Shown here: in pieces, positions 45,553 to 55,895 of the stretch
Numbering within the stretch: the first letter of the stretch is position 1
How the letters are laid out: every line of letters starts with the position of its first letter
Origin: Pedobacter sp. Bi126
GTDB lineage: Bacteria; Bacteroidota; Bacteroidia; Sphingobacteriales; Sphingobacteriaceae
Assembly (NCBI RefSeq): GCF_918698245.1
Contig: NZ_CAKKMS010000008.1
Location: 62,001 to 126,000, forward strand
Reading direction: 5' to 3'
DNA: 64,000 nucleotides
Position numbers and translations under genes: made by a program
Notes under the pieces: model-generated
Databases searched by the model: none
Told to the model about the DNA's origin: nothing
The model's input: the letters and a program-made list of their open reading frames with translations, nothing else

Positions 45553-46857
45553 ATGAAGACACAAAAAAGTATTCCAACAACAAAGGTAGAACGTTCGGCA
45601 AAATTTGTTAAAACAGGTATTCAGATCGGGGGCAATTACATTAAACATTATTCGAAAAAACTGTTTAACCCTGAAATGGACCGAGAACAGCTTAACGAGG
45701 ACAATGCAACCGACATCTATAAATCGCTGAGCGAATTAAAGGGCAGTGCCTTAAAAATCGCACAGATGTTAAGTATGGATAAGAATATCCTGCCTAAATC
45801 TTACGTTGATAAATTTACCCAATCTCAATACAATGCTCCACCCCTTTCAGGTCCGTTAATTGTTAGAACTTTCACCAAAAATTTCGGTAAAACACCTGAA
45901 AATATTTTCGATAGTTTTAACTTAAGCTCCAGCAATGCAGCTTCTATTGGACAGGTGCATCAAGCGATGCTTAATGGTAAAAAACTCGCCATTAAAATTC
46001 AATACCCTGGTGTTGGAGACAGTATTTCTTCTGATCTGAAACTGGTAAAACCTTTCGCTTTCCGTTTATTGGGCATGTCGGAAAGAGAATTGAATATCTA
46101 TATTAAAGAAGTTGAAGAACGTTTGCTCGAAGAAACAGATTACGAACTGGAAGTTAAACGTTCTATCGAATTTTCAGAAGCCTGTAAAAACCTCGATCAT
46201 GTTGTATTTCCAAAGTACTATCCAGAATTATCAGGAAAGCGGATCATTACCATGGACTGGATTGATGGTTTGCATTTAAAAGAATTTTTACAAACGAATC
46301 CTTCTCAGGAATTACGTAATAAAATCGGACAGGCGCTGTGGGATTTCTATAATTTCCAACAGCATGAGCTAAGGGCTGTGCATGCAGATCCACATCCTGG
46401 AAATTTTATGATTACGCCTGATGAAAACCTTGGCGTAATAGATTTTGGCTGTATTAAAGAAATGCCTGATGATTTCTATTACCCGTTTTTCGCCTTAATT
46501 TCTACTGATGTAATTAATGATAAAAATAAAACGATAGATGCATTTAGAAAACTGGATATGATCCATGCCGACGATTCTCCTGAGCAGATTGAGTTTTACC
46601 ATAAATCGTATAGGGAGATGATCAGTCTGTTTGCCAAACCCTATACCAGTAAATTTTTCGATTTTAGTAAACCTGATTTTTTTGAGCAACTGTATGTCTA
46701 TGGCGAAAAAATTTCTAAAATGCCAGAATTTAAACAGGCCCGCGGCGTAAAACATTTTATTTATGTTAACCGGACTAATTTTGGGCTGTATACGATATTA
46801 CATGAATTAAAAGCAACGGTTAAAACAGATACATTTAAGCCTAATATCAATGTGTAA
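45553..46857 (+). CDS. AarF/ABC1/UbiB-family atypical kinase
   Basis: A 434-residue ABC1-type protein-kinase-like protein. The family's KxGQ region is here LKGSALKIAQML, the Ala-rich loop is AASIGQVHQA, the catalytic-loop equivalent is VHADPHPGNF and the metal site IDFGCIKE. Family members support quinone synthesis or lipid handling through ATPase activity. No C-terminal membrane helices are evident. It is translated with the TetR gene. Confidence 0.9.
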   Translation: MKTQKSIPTTKVERSAKFVKTGIQIGGNYIKHYSKKLFNPEMDREQLNEDNATDIYKSLSELKGSALKIAQMLSMDKNILPKSYVDKFTQSQYNAPPLSGPLIVRTFTKNFGKTPENIFDSFNLSSSNAASIGQVHQAMLNGKKLAIKIQYPGVGDSISSDLKLVKPFAFRLLGMSERELNIYIKEVEERLLEETDYELEVKRSIEFSEACKNLDHVVFPKYYPELSGKRIITMDWIDGLHLKEFLQTNPSQELRNKIGQALWDFYNFQQHELRAVHADPHPGNFMITPDENLGVIDFGCIKEMPDDFYYPFFALISTDVINDKNKTIDAFRKLDMIHADDSPEQIEFYHKSYREMISLFAKPYTSKFFDFSKPDFFEQLYVYGEKISKMPEFKQARGVKHFIYVNRTNFGLYTILHELKATVKTDTFKPNINV

Positions 46858-47007
46858 ACACATCATTTCTACAGCGCAGAGGAATAATCTATAAGTTATT
46901 TGAATATTGGTTCCTCATTGCGTGATCAATACTGACCATTAAGAAATTAAGAACATTAAGATTTTATCTATGATGCTGTAGAGGAAGTGATCCCTCAAGA
47001 AAAATCC

Positions 47008-47096
47008 GTCATTTCGAGCGTAGCCGAGAAATCTGATAGTTGTTATAAAATAATTTTAATGATTTCTCCATTCCGTTGCACTCCAGTCGAAATGAC
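47008..47096. repeat. Palindromic intergenic repeat (GTCATTTCGA type)
   Basis: GTCATTTCGA (47008-47017) is exactly complementary to TCGAAATGAC (47087-47096). The inner sequence (GATTTCTCCATTCCGTTGCA) also occurs at 55896-56003. It lies between the AarF and receiver genes. Confidence 0.7.
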
Positions 47097-47120
47097 GACT
47101 GTTCGATTGTATAAGAAAAT

Positions 47121-47477
47121 CTAGCTGTTTTTCTTCACTACTTCAACCATATGATCGAGATCAAACGGTTTTTCGATATAGTCATCGGCTTTGCATTCTT
47201 CTGCCTGCTGAGGTAAATTATTTGATGTAGAAGTTAACACAGCCGATACATCTTCTGTTTCAGGGTCAGATTTAAGTTCTTTAATCACCTGTGATCCTCT
47301 CTTTTTTCCCTTAATGTGATCATCTACAATCACTACATCAGGTTCAATTTCATCTATTTTATCTATAGGCTCGGTTGTCAATGATGCCGTAACATCAAAT
47401 CCCTCCTCTTCCAATACATGGTCCATTATATCAAGGATATCTTTATTATCCTGAACAAGCACAACCTTTTTCTTCAT
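47121..47477 (-). CDS. Stand-alone receiver-domain protein
   Basis: A 118-residue single receiver domain with no output domain. Phospho-Asp is D52 (VVIVDDH), the switch residue T82 region is LTSTSN and Lys is K103 (IEKPFD). The first acidic pair is D10 with an Asn neighbour (VQDNKD). I chose ATG 47477 over an ATG 24 bases upstream. It may act by protein contact, as CheY does. It is monocistronic. Confidence 0.88.
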   Translation of the reverse strand: MKKKVVLVQDNKDILDIMDHVLEEEGFDVTASLTTEPIDKIDEIEPDVVIVDDHIKGKKRGSQVIKELKSDPETEDVSAVLTSTSNNLPQQAEECKADDYIEKPFDLDHMVEVVKKNS

Positions 47478-47748
47478 AAATAAACAGACTAAAATTCTCA
47501 TTAAATATAAAGAAAAAGACTAGATCAATAAAAGATCTTAAAATATTTTACAAATGCTTGGTAAAAGTTTCAAGTTTTCGTCTTGAATTAATGCCTGTTC
47601 GTCGAGTATTAACTATCGATTGTATAAAAACGCAACATTGCCTGCAACGTTTTTCATTTCACTGCGTCTTATCATCAAAACTATAACAAAAAAGACTTAA
47701 ACATTTAAATAACAATTAATTAACATTTAATTATTAAATAAAAATATT

Positions 47749-48351
47749 ATGAAAACCTCAATCAAAACCCTAATCGCCACTTCATTAACCGCAATCGTTC
47801 TATCATCAGCTCTGTTTACTACAAGCGTTTCTGCAACAGAAAAAGAGCCGGATGCAATTTTAAAAATATCAGCTTTTAAAAGAATTTCTGTAAAAGGAAA
47901 TGTAGAAGTAACCATTATCCAGCGGAGTAACCCAGGCATTTCTTATACTGATGATAATACAGGAACAGCAAAAGTGATGCAGGATGGTGATAATTTAAAA
48001 ATCACTTCAACCAGTACTGAAAAAGCAAAACTAACTGTTTATGTAAACGATTTTTACAGAATAGAAGCATCAGAAAATGCAATTGTTAAAACTGAAGGAA
48101 AACTAAAAACTAAATATCTTCAGATCTTTTTAAAAGGAAATGCACATGCCGAAATCAATACCAGCTCAGAGGGTTTGTACACTGTAATTGCCGATAATGC
48201 AGATTTAAAATTAAGTGGTTCAACTGATCAACATACTTTGGTTATGGGTAAATCACAAAAATTAACCATCGATAGATTTGCTGCTTTAAAAACGAACGTC
48301 AGCTCTGTAGAAACTTTTGCAATTGAAAAAGAAATTGCTGCAATCAAATAA
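47749..48351 (+). CDS. DUF2807 (GIN-domain) exported protein
   Basis: A 200-residue protein with a signal peptide (1-29) and a beta-helical GIN domain of the DUF2807 family: ISVKGNVEVTIIQ, YRIEASENAIVKTEG, KGNAHAEINT, ADNADLKLSG. Family members are surface or periplasmic with unknown roles. It is followed by a perfect terminator. Confidence 0.85.
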   Translation: MKTSIKTLIATSLTAIVLSSALFTTSVSATEKEPDAILKISAFKRISVKGNVEVTIIQRSNPGISYTDDNTGTAKVMQDGDNLKITSTSTEKAKLTVYVNDFYRIEASENAIVKTEGKLKTKYLQIFLKGNAHAEINTSSEGLYTVIADNADLKLSGSTDQHTLVMGKSQKLTIDRFAALKTNVSSVETFAIEKEIAAIK

Positions 48352-48372
48352 TATAAAACACACAAATGAAAT

Positions 48373-48405
48373 AAGGCTTTCTGATCTGATCAGAAAGCCT
48401 TTTGT
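48373..48405 (+). terminator. Terminator of the DUF2807 gene
   Basis: AAGGCTTTCTGA (48373-48384) is exactly complementary to 48390-48401 with a 5-base loop and a T-run. Confidence 0.9.
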
Positions 48406-48457
48406 TATTAAACATAATATAGTACAAACTTCTAAGGAGGCTTTATCATAAATATAG

Positions 48458-48553
48458 GTTGCCATCCTGTCCAAAGGACTCCTACGGAGAACCTGTCGAA
48501 GGACCTGTTTAAATGCTCCGCAAGGCGTTTCGAAAGCTCAACGTGACAAGTTC
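48458..48553. repeat. Degenerate REP-like intergenic element
   Basis: GCCATCCTGTCC, CCTGTCGAAGGACC and TTTCGAAAGCTCAACGTGAC recall the usual GTCATCCTGAGC...GACGT repeat style, but they are degenerate. No coding frame is convincing. Confidence 0.45.
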
Positions 48554-48607
48554 GAATGGAATCAATATGATACTGCCTTTAACTTGTAGCGTCGCTGACC
48601 TGTAGTT

Positions 48608-51034
48608 TTAGTGCTGTAACACTTTCGCAATTTCCTTCTCGATGGATTTGATCTCTTTAGGTTTAAGTTTTTTAGCAGCATCTGTTTTACCTGCTACTTT
48701 ACTTTCCAGATATTTTACGCCTACCCTTAAAGCTTTTAACCCAGAAACACCTTGAAGTTCATCTAGTTCAAGCTGCTCTAAATCGTCGTTTAAATAGCCT
48801 TGAACCTGCATATATTTAATGTACTCCATATATTCTTTGGCTTCTTCAGGATTGAAATAAACCATTGCGATTTTATGGGGCTGTGTTAAACGTTCGGTTG
48901 TACCTTTAACCAATACTTTATCGATACGTTTTTTAACTACTTCGTAACGGATGTTGTAAGCACCTTCTACATCAAAACGGCGTTCATCGTTCCTAAAGCT
49001 AATATCAATTGCATTAGAGTGGATAAAGATCAGCTGTGTGGTTTCTAATGCACGGGGCATTTCACCAATTAATCCTTTCGATAAACGCGCGATATCGACC
49101 ATTGAAGTTAACTGCCATAAACGAATATTTTTGAGATACAACAAATCAAATGGGCGATCTGGTGCAATTTCCTGTCCGATGTAAATATCGTACTCCACGC
49201 CATCAGTCCTGAATTTGGCAAAATAACAAGGGTACGAAGCCTGTAAATTAGCCTGCGATTTCTCCAGGTACTGACTCACTTCGGTATTGATCAGCTGCAT
49301 CGAAATTTCCAACTGCCTGCGATTTGCAAATGCAGCACCGGTTTCCGGAACAATAACTTCGAAATAACGATCTACAAACTCAGCTGTTATCGGGTAGTTT
49401 CCTTTTATAATTGATAAGAAAGGGTAAACTTCGATTTCTAAAAACTCGTTCAGTTTATTTTCTTCGTTTGATGAAGCAAAATCGCCGATGCGTTTAATCC
49501 AATCTTTACAATTGAACAATAGTTTATCGGTAAGTTCTAGAGAAACATGCTTGCGGATAGCCTTTAAAGTATCAATTAAACTGTTTAACTGTACTTCCAT
49601 ATCATCTTTTAAAGCTTTATTCCGCTCTATGGTAGAATTACGGATATCAATCGCGCCAAACAGCGGATACATATGTTTAAAGGTGATCGTTTCGATTTCC
49701 TTTAATTTATGGTAACTGTTATTCTGCTGAAGAAAATGCCAAACAGCTTCGTTAAACTTCCATTGTACCGATGGTTGCAAGGCGGTAAACTTATCCATCA
49801 ACACTTCGTCCATTTTAGCATCAAATTCTTCGATACTGTATTGGAAAAGCTGACCGATTAAAGGCATCGCCGGACGTAACCTCGATAAAAGTTTATCATC
49901 AACCAATACTTCCTCGCTAGAATAAACTTCTAAAACACCAGCCAACTGCGTATTGTAGTAAACAGGCAGTACGGAGTAAGAACAAACACCGGCAGCTTTT
50001 AAAACCCTCAAAAAAGGATCTTTATCGATCTGATCGTCGTTAATTGAGCTTACAAAAATGGCCCTTGGGTTTTCTTTATACTTATCAACCAACGAATAGA
50101 AAACTTCTTCTTCCAGATTGGATGATTTTGCCGAATTAATCAGCATACTTTGTGAAAACTCCTGGTTATCGAAAACCAACTTATTGTTAACGGTTAAAAA
50201 AGGCATTAAACCAAATTCGAGTTTTCCGTTTCCACTAAGGGTTTTTAAGGCATGGATTACATGTGTATAGGCTTCGGTTTGATAATTGTGATTAACAAGC
50301 GCATCGCGGATACCATCTATAGCATGTTGCAAGGTCACATCTGTTATTGAGATGATGCTGAATCCTTCAAAGTGAAAATCTTGTAAAGGCAGGTGCTTTA
50401 CCAGGTATTCCAGTTCGGTTTCGTCTTGAAAATGCTTGCCCAGTTCTTCAAAATTAAGTTCAGGTAAATCGCCCTTATGCATAATATCTACAAACTTCGT
50501 ATCGGTTTGGATATTGTAGTATTGTGTCAGTTTTGTTTCCTGATTAATATGAGCATAAATGATCTCATTTTTCAGCACTGAAGTAAAGTTATAAAAACGG
50601 CCTAAAATAACATTGTAGATAAACTTTAGTTGTTTTTTCTCAATAGGCTCGTTGTCTTTCGTTACCTTATTTTTAGGATCATGATCCTTAAAAAATTTAT
50701 AGAATGCATTGGTGCTAAAGAAAATCTGATCTGGAATTGGCGTACTTAAAGCCCAAAACAAATCATCTTCATTATCCATTAAAGGGGTTAGGATTGTAAA
50801 AATTAATTCTAAGGTATCTTTATATTGGGATAAATCTTCTGCACTGATGTTGCCAAGCAGCACATCGTCTTTTTCAATTTTTTGAAGTAAAAACCTGTAA
50901 AATTCAGATTTTACCGATTTTTCTGTTTTCAATCTGCCTTTTAAATATTCCACAAGTGGGCGGAAAGACAGAGATGATTCTACCTGGCAATGTATACATT
51001 CGTTTTTATGTAGTTGTATTACATTGGTATTCAT
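48608..51034 (-). CDS. GAF-like multi-domain protein
   Basis: An 808-residue soluble protein without signal peptide. A GAF-like domain (about 350-410, YYNTQLAGVLEVYSSEE) is followed by a region with FGAIDIRNST (residues 459-468), which recalls the metal-binding segment of class III nucleotide cyclases, then two long helical segments. The complete cyclase active site is not visible. Only the N-terminal CIHC pair (near residue 13) suggests metal. Function unknown; possibly a signalling protein. Confidence 0.72.
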   Translation of the reverse strand: MNTNVIQLHKNECIHCQVESSLSFRPLVEYLKGRLKTEKSVKSEFYRFLLQKIEKDDVLLGNISAEDLSQYKDTLELIFTILTPLMDNEDDLFWALSTPIPDQIFFSTNAFYKFFKDHDPKNKVTKDNEPIEKKQLKFIYNVILGRFYNFTSVLKNEIIYAHINQETKLTQYYNIQTDTKFVDIMHKGDLPELNFEELGKHFQDETELEYLVKHLPLQDFHFEGFSIISITDVTLQHAIDGIRDALVNHNYQTEAYTHVIHALKTLSGNGKLEFGLMPFLTVNNKLVFDNQEFSQSMLINSAKSSNLEEEVFYSLVDKYKENPRAIFVSSINDDQIDKDPFLRVLKAAGVCSYSVLPVYYNTQLAGVLEVYSSEEVLVDDKLLSRLRPAMPLIGQLFQYSIEEFDAKMDEVLMDKFTALQPSVQWKFNEAVWHFLQQNNSYHKLKEIETITFKHMYPLFGAIDIRNSTIERNKALKDDMEVQLNSLIDTLKAIRKHVSLELTDKLLFNCKDWIKRIGDFASSNEENKLNEFLEIEVYPFLSIIKGNYPITAEFVDRYFEVIVPETGAAFANRRQLEISMQLINTEVSQYLEKSQANLQASYPCYFAKFRTDGVEYDIYIGQEIAPDRPFDLLYLKNIRLWQLTSMVDIARLSKGLIGEMPRALETTQLIFIHSNAIDISFRNDERRFDVEGAYNIRYEVVKKRIDKVLVKGTTERLTQPHKIAMVYFNPEEAKEYMEYIKYMQVQGYLNDDLEQLELDELQGVSGLKALRVGVKYLESKVAGKTDAAKKLKPKEIKSIEKEIAKVLQH

Positions 51035-51175
51035 TGTATAAGTTTTGCTATAGTGTAAATTTTATAGTTATCTATTTAATTATTAATTCATTGCAAAGAT
51101 ACATACTCGTTAAAGCAATGTTCGTCTGCTGAACGTAATACTTGGATATTACATCTATTAATATGTTACACAAAT

Positions 51176-54100
51176 TTAGTACCTAAAATTAAGCGATACG
51201 TATGGATACCAGCCATCAGACGAGTGTCCCATCACAAAACGCACAACTGTAAGTGATGCCGGAGCGAAGTAAACGCCCCCTCCTACACCGTGGTGCCATA
51301 ATGTAGAAGTTTCGTCACGTTTCCAAACCCGCCCTACATCATAAAAACCAAGCAGGCCAACTTGTCCGGGTAAAACATAACTAACCAGGTCGCCAAGTTT
51401 GGCCCTAAGCTCCAAGTTGTTATAAAAAGTATGTTCGCCGGCAAACCTAAACTGGCGGTAACCTAAGAGATTACCTTGCCCGCCCAGATATAAAGCCTGA
51501 TAAAAAGCTGGTTTACCAATGGTTACCCCTCCGCCAAAACGATCTGCCAGAATGAAGTTTTTCCTGCCATCAAGGTTTTTGTACAAGGCTATACTGGCCG
51601 TAAACTGTCCGTAAGAATTTGAATATCTGTTAACGCCTTTATAACCCAAAATTTTAAAATCAACATAACTGCCCAAGGTTGGTAACAAATCATTATCGCG
51701 GGTATTGTTGGTGAAATTTACAAATGCACCTGCAAACATCTTTTCGTTTCGTACCGTTATTGAATCAGATGAATGTAAGCGTGATGGATTTTCGATAAAA
51801 CGGCCATCGTTATCTTCCTGATTATATTTATAATATTGATATGACGGGCCAACGCTAAAGGTAGATTTCGGGCGGCGCCACCTGATTGAAGCATCAACCT
51901 GATAAAGGTTGAAACGTGCGCGGTAGTACCTAATGTTGTCTCCATCATTGAAAGGTGTTTCGTTGCCCAAGCCAAAGAAATTTTGTGTGTTATTTGGTGC
52001 AAAAGCATCGGCTTTTAAAACAAAATCGCCCTTACCTAAAGCTTTTAGCCATTCGCCTTTATAGTTAAACCTAAAAGCTTTTGTAGAGAATGAATGTAAA
52101 AAAGAAATAGTCTGCGAATTGCCATAAGGCTGTTTTCTGAAACCAGGATTAGTTTGTTTGTAGATCAAACCCAATAAAAGGCCATCATCTTGATTGTAAC
52201 CTGCATTTAACAACCACGAACTCCGGCGGTACATATCTTTTGGTATGTAACTGAAGTTCGAGGTATCATTAGAAATAATTTTCCTTATTTTATTGGCATC
52301 CTCTCCATTGTAAGTTGCTTTATCGGTTCTACCGTATAACTTTACAGATCCGTTGCTGTTTGCAAAATTGTAAACTTTAGCGCCCTTGCCCCCGATAATC
52401 CGCAATTTAATATTTGAATTTTTATTGTTTAGAATCAAGCTGTCATTACCATTGTGCATGTACACCCTGATTTCTTTGGTTACTTTGGGATCGAATTTCC
52501 GATCGAAGAGTTCATCTTTGATATTACCTTCTTTAGAAATTTTATTGATTTTAACGCGTAACCCATCGTTTTCAGCATCGGTAATCTGAATCAGTTCATT
52601 TTTATTGCTTACTTCGATATCTACAATGCGGTTAAAGAAATGATAATATTGGTTCATTAACTTTGGCAAAGTGGCTATCCGGTTACGCATCTGTGCTAAA
52701 AAGGCATCGTGATGTAATGAATAACTTGGTTCAGGGAGTTTTTTTAGTGCTTTTTCGAAAACGGCATCGTTATAGTTTGCGCAGAAATCTTTCACAATTT
52801 TATCAAACTCTTCTTCATCAATATTAGCGGTCCAGCGGCTGCTGATTTCTCTTCCTTCCCATAAAAACCAATTGATATTTTTTATACCACGTTCATAACC
52901 CTGCATCATGGGTAATAATGACGAAGATTGTGTGTATCGCTGTAAAAGGCCGTCAGATCTGAAAAATACCTGATCGCGATCTCTTGGTACCGGCGAATAA
53001 AGCGAACCATCTTTAGTTTTGGTTTCTTTCCAGCGCCATTGGTCTTCATGTCTGTCCCAATCGCCCAATAACACATCAAACGCCCTGGCTTTTACCCAGG
53101 CAGGCCCGTCTAATCTATTGTCGTTATCTTCGGTTAGTTTTTTATCCATTTTCGGAGAACTGTCTGATTCTCCTGTGGGTTCTCTTTCTTCGAACAAACA
53201 CAAAGTATTGGCAAATGCAGATTCAAACTCTCCAAGATTATCATCAGGAGAAACCCAGCCAATAATCGGGTTGCTATGCGCAATACCGCCAGCCTTAGCA
53301 AGTTCGGGAACTACCAGTGCCGAAAAGGGATGCTGCGCCGACATGTTATCCTTTATAACATCTTTAGCAAAAGTTTCGCGCAGTGCGGCAGGCAAAAGTA
53401 CTTCAGGGTATTTCTCCACACTACGCAATACATATTCTTTACCGTTTTTATCTTCTAATCGTAGAGAACGCGATTGATTGCCTCCACCGCGCTGAGTCGC
53501 TTTTAAACCACCCATCATTTGAGAAACCCGTAACACAGGAACCTTTGTTTTTGCAGCATATTCTTTACGGTAATTTTCGCCAAAAATAGTACGATGAAAA
53601 CGCCCAACGCTATCATATTCGGGCTTAATACGTACAAAAATACTATCAGCGGTAATCGGTTTATCTCTATTCCTTATTATTTTAGGGATGGTTTCGAACT
53701 TTTTAATGTAACTGTAAACTCTTTTAACGCTCGTATCCGAATAAATGTAATATTCGTAGCGCATATCATTGTTTTTCAACTGATCGGCAACCACGTAGCC
53801 CTGCTGCATTTCGTGAAACAAAGAAGTTTTACCCTCTTTATTTGGCGACACCTTTGAACCCGAACCGCTTATAACCTGCAATTGTTTGCCTTTAATCAAC
53901 TGTAAACCATGCTCATGCCCCGCTACATAGGTTACATTTGGATAATCGCCAAATACACCTGTTACTGATTTAATCATATCCTTATAAGCAGGGTGATTTA
54001 AATCTTCAGGACTTAATAAAGTGGAACGCAACATCGGGTAAATAGAGCCCAAAACAGGCAATGGGATATATAGATTTTTATCCAGCGAGGTGAGCGGAAA

Positions 54101-54778
54101 AATGTGGTTCCTCAAATTGAAATAACCGCCATGTGGGCCGTAACTCTGAAATGGATGATGTGAGGCTAAAAGAATAACCTTGTCTTTGTTCTCTTCGAGT
54201 AACTGTTCCATTTTCACTAAAACCTCATCTTTGGTACGGCATTCGCATTCGCCGTTAGGGTTTGATTTATTGTATGGAAAAACCCACCATTCACTATCGT
54301 AAGCAATGATGGTTAATTTATCGGTTAATTTAATGGCCACAGGATCAGGGCATCCGTTTTCTGGTATTAGCCTCAGTAATGGATCGTTCTGTGCTTTAAG
54401 GAAATCATCCTGCGCTTTGATTTTGGCTAAACCTTTGGGGCCAGATTTATCCCAATCGTGGTTGCCGGGAACAAAATAAACCGCAGCACCCATTTTACGC
54501 ATAGGCTCGAATTGGGAACGGAGGATTTTCTTGGTTTCTTCCTCTTCAACGCTACCTGGCAGGCCCATCCCTGTTGGATAAATATTATCACCCAAATATA
54601 CAACGGTTGTTTTTTTGGGAAGTATTTGTTTGGCAGCATTTTTTAAATCCTGCATCTGCGCAGGGTTCATTTCGCCAGCATCGCCAAAAAGAATTACACG
54701 ATATTTCACATCATCCTGCGCAAGGGCAATGAAGTTGATTAAAAATAAGATGGTAAAAAGGGTAAATCTTTTAATCAT
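51176..54778 (-). CDS. Metallophosphoesterase fused to outer-membrane barrel
   Basis: A 1200-residue protein with a signal peptide (1-20, ALAQ). The N-terminal third is a calcineurin-type phosphatase: D33 (FGDAGE), D64-N65 (GDNIY), GNHDWD, ASHHPF and GHEHG motifs. A middle region (about 350-830) follows. The last 370 residues are an Omp85/BamA-type barrel ending in ...FRY, with GGGVYFAPAS. A phosphatase displayed by its own outer-membrane barrel is probable. Substrate unknown; phosphate release is an inference. Confidence 0.88.
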   Translation of the reverse strand: MIKRFTLFTILFLINFIALAQDDVKYRVILFGDAGEMNPAQMQDLKNAAKQILPKKTTVVYLGDNIYPTGMGLPGSVEEEETKKILRSQFEPMRKMGAAVYFVPGNHDWDKSGPKGLAKIKAQDDFLKAQNDPLLRLIPENGCPDPVAIKLTDKLTIIAYDSEWWVFPYNKSNPNGECECRTKDEVLVKMEQLLEENKDKVILLASHHPFQSYGPHGGYFNLRNHIFPLTSLDKNLYIPLPVLGSIYPMLRSTLLSPEDLNHPAYKDMIKSVTGVFGDYPNVTYVAGHEHGLQLIKGKQLQVISGSGSKVSPNKEGKTSLFHEMQQGYVVADQLKNNDMRYEYYIYSDTSVKRVYSYIKKFETIPKIIRNRDKPITADSIFVRIKPEYDSVGRFHRTIFGENYRKEYAAKTKVPVLRVSQMMGGLKATQRGGGNQSRSLRLEDKNGKEYVLRSVEKYPEVLLPAALRETFAKDVIKDNMSAQHPFSALVVPELAKAGGIAHSNPIIGWVSPDDNLGEFESAFANTLCLFEEREPTGESDSSPKMDKKLTEDNDNRLDGPAWVKARAFDVLLGDWDRHEDQWRWKETKTKDGSLYSPVPRDRDQVFFRSDGLLQRYTQSSSLLPMMQGYERGIKNINWFLWEGREISSRWTANIDEEEFDKIVKDFCANYNDAVFEKALKKLPEPSYSLHHDAFLAQMRNRIATLPKLMNQYYHFFNRIVDIEVSNKNELIQITDAENDGLRVKINKISKEGNIKDELFDRKFDPKVTKEIRVYMHNGNDSLILNNKNSNIKLRIIGGKGAKVYNFANSNGSVKLYGRTDKATYNGEDANKIRKIISNDTSNFSYIPKDMYRRSSWLLNAGYNQDDGLLLGLIYKQTNPGFRKQPYGNSQTISFLHSFSTKAFRFNYKGEWLKALGKGDFVLKADAFAPNNTQNFFGLGNETPFNDGDNIRYYRARFNLYQVDASIRWRRPKSTFSVGPSYQYYKYNQEDNDGRFIENPSRLHSSDSITVRNEKMFAGAFVNFTNNTRDNDLLPTLGSYVDFKILGYKGVNRYSNSYGQFTASIALYKNLDGRKNFILADRFGGGVTIGKPAFYQALYLGGQGNLLGYRQFRFAGEHTFYNNLELRAKLGDLVSYVLPGQVGLLGFYDVGRVWKRDETSTLWHHGVGGGVYFAPASLTVVRFVMGHSSDGWYPYVSLNFRY

Positions 54779-54847
54779 AGACTCAGCGTTTGTATAAAGA
54801 TAGGTATTTTAAAATTTATTTTATTTCTTGAGGATTTTTCCCATTGC

Positions 54848-54917
54848 ACCGTCATGCTGAATTTATTTCAGCATCTATATAGCAGGAAAGATCCTGAAAC
54901 AAGTTCAGGATGACGGT
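54848..54917. repeat. Palindromic intergenic repeat (GTCATGCTGAA type)
   Basis: ACCGTCA (54848-54854) is inverted at 54911-54917 (TGACGGT), and GCTGAA pairs with TTCAGG-type words inside. It lies between the phosphatase and propeller genes. Confidence 0.65.
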
Positions 54918-54936
54918 CGCCAAATGAAAACAGGAT

Positions 54937-55842
54937 TTACTTTTTCAATTTAAACATTAAAATGTTTCCTGCCGATAATGTACCACCTTCGTTAGAGATG
55001 TAAAGGTTCTGATCGCGATCAAATGCAATACCTTCTGGTTGATTAAAAAAATCTCCTTTTAGCGGATATGTTGCTTTAATTTTAAAGTTTGCATCAGTAA
55101 CAACCAATAGTTTATTCATTGATGAAAGCACATACCACTCGTTAGTTGATGGGTTTTTAGCCAAAGCAGAAGGACGGAACTTAATTTTGGCTTCGCCTGA
55201 TAGGTCAGCTATTTCTTTATAAGACAAGGCAAAAGTTCCACTTTCGGTAAATTTACCATCAGCATATTTAAAGGCATAAATATCCGTCTGATCGCTTTTA
55301 TTTTTCTTAATTTCTTTAGTTAATACATACACTAGGCCCGTTTTTTCGTCTGCGGCCAAGCCTTCATATTCGGCTTTGGGAACCAGGTCTTTGGTTTTAA
55401 CCACATCTGCAACTTCAGGTTTATTGATCTCGCTAATGGGAAAGCTATGCAGTTCGCCATTACTTTTTAACACAATTACAGTGTTATTTAAGATAGCCAG
55501 ATCTTCATAATCGCCTTTGCCACCAAATTTGGTAAATTTCGATTCTTTATCGGTTAAACCCAGATGAAACAAATCTCCATCTTCATCCTGAATTGCAAAT
55601 ACTTCTTTAGGATCACCATTATGAAATACAATTCCGGAAATTTCGAATAAATTTTGCGGCATGTTATATTTTACAGGATTGGCTAAATCGTAAGGAAGGT
55701 TTGATTTTTCTGCTCCACCATTGGAAACGGTTTCCGTAGAATCACCTTTTTTATCATCGCGATTACCATTTACGCACGAAATGCCCAAAAAGGCAACTGA
55801 AATTAGCAAGCTAGAGGCGAGGAAAGTTTTATTGTATTTCAT
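54937..55842 (-). CDS. SdiA-regulated/phytase-like beta-propeller lipoprotein
   Basis: A 301-residue protein with a lipoprotein signal ending in LGISC (C23) and a disordered linker (Thr/Ser/Lys-rich, 25-50). A beta-propeller follows, with repeats such as YEGLAADEKTGLVYVL and PEGIAFDRDQNLYIS, the SdiA-regulated/esterase-like phytase pattern. It should be anchored to a membrane. A role in phosphate-ester handling is possible but only suggested by family likeness and neighbours. Confidence 0.78.
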   Translation of the reverse strand: MKYNKTFLASSLLISVAFLGISCVNGNRDDKKGDSTETVSNGGAEKSNLPYDLANPVKYNMPQNLFEISGIVFHNGDPKEVFAIQDEDGDLFHLGLTDKESKFTKFGGKGDYEDLAILNNTVIVLKSNGELHSFPISEINKPEVADVVKTKDLVPKAEYEGLAADEKTGLVYVLTKEIKKNKSDQTDIYAFKYADGKFTESGTFALSYKEIADLSGEAKIKFRPSALAKNPSTNEWYVLSSMNKLLVVTDANFKIKATYPLKGDFFNQPEGIAFDRDQNLYISNEGGTLSAGNILMFKLKK

Positions 55843-55895
55843 AAGGGTAAAATTTAATGCTTGTTTATTTATTAATCGTTATCTCAACAGCATAG

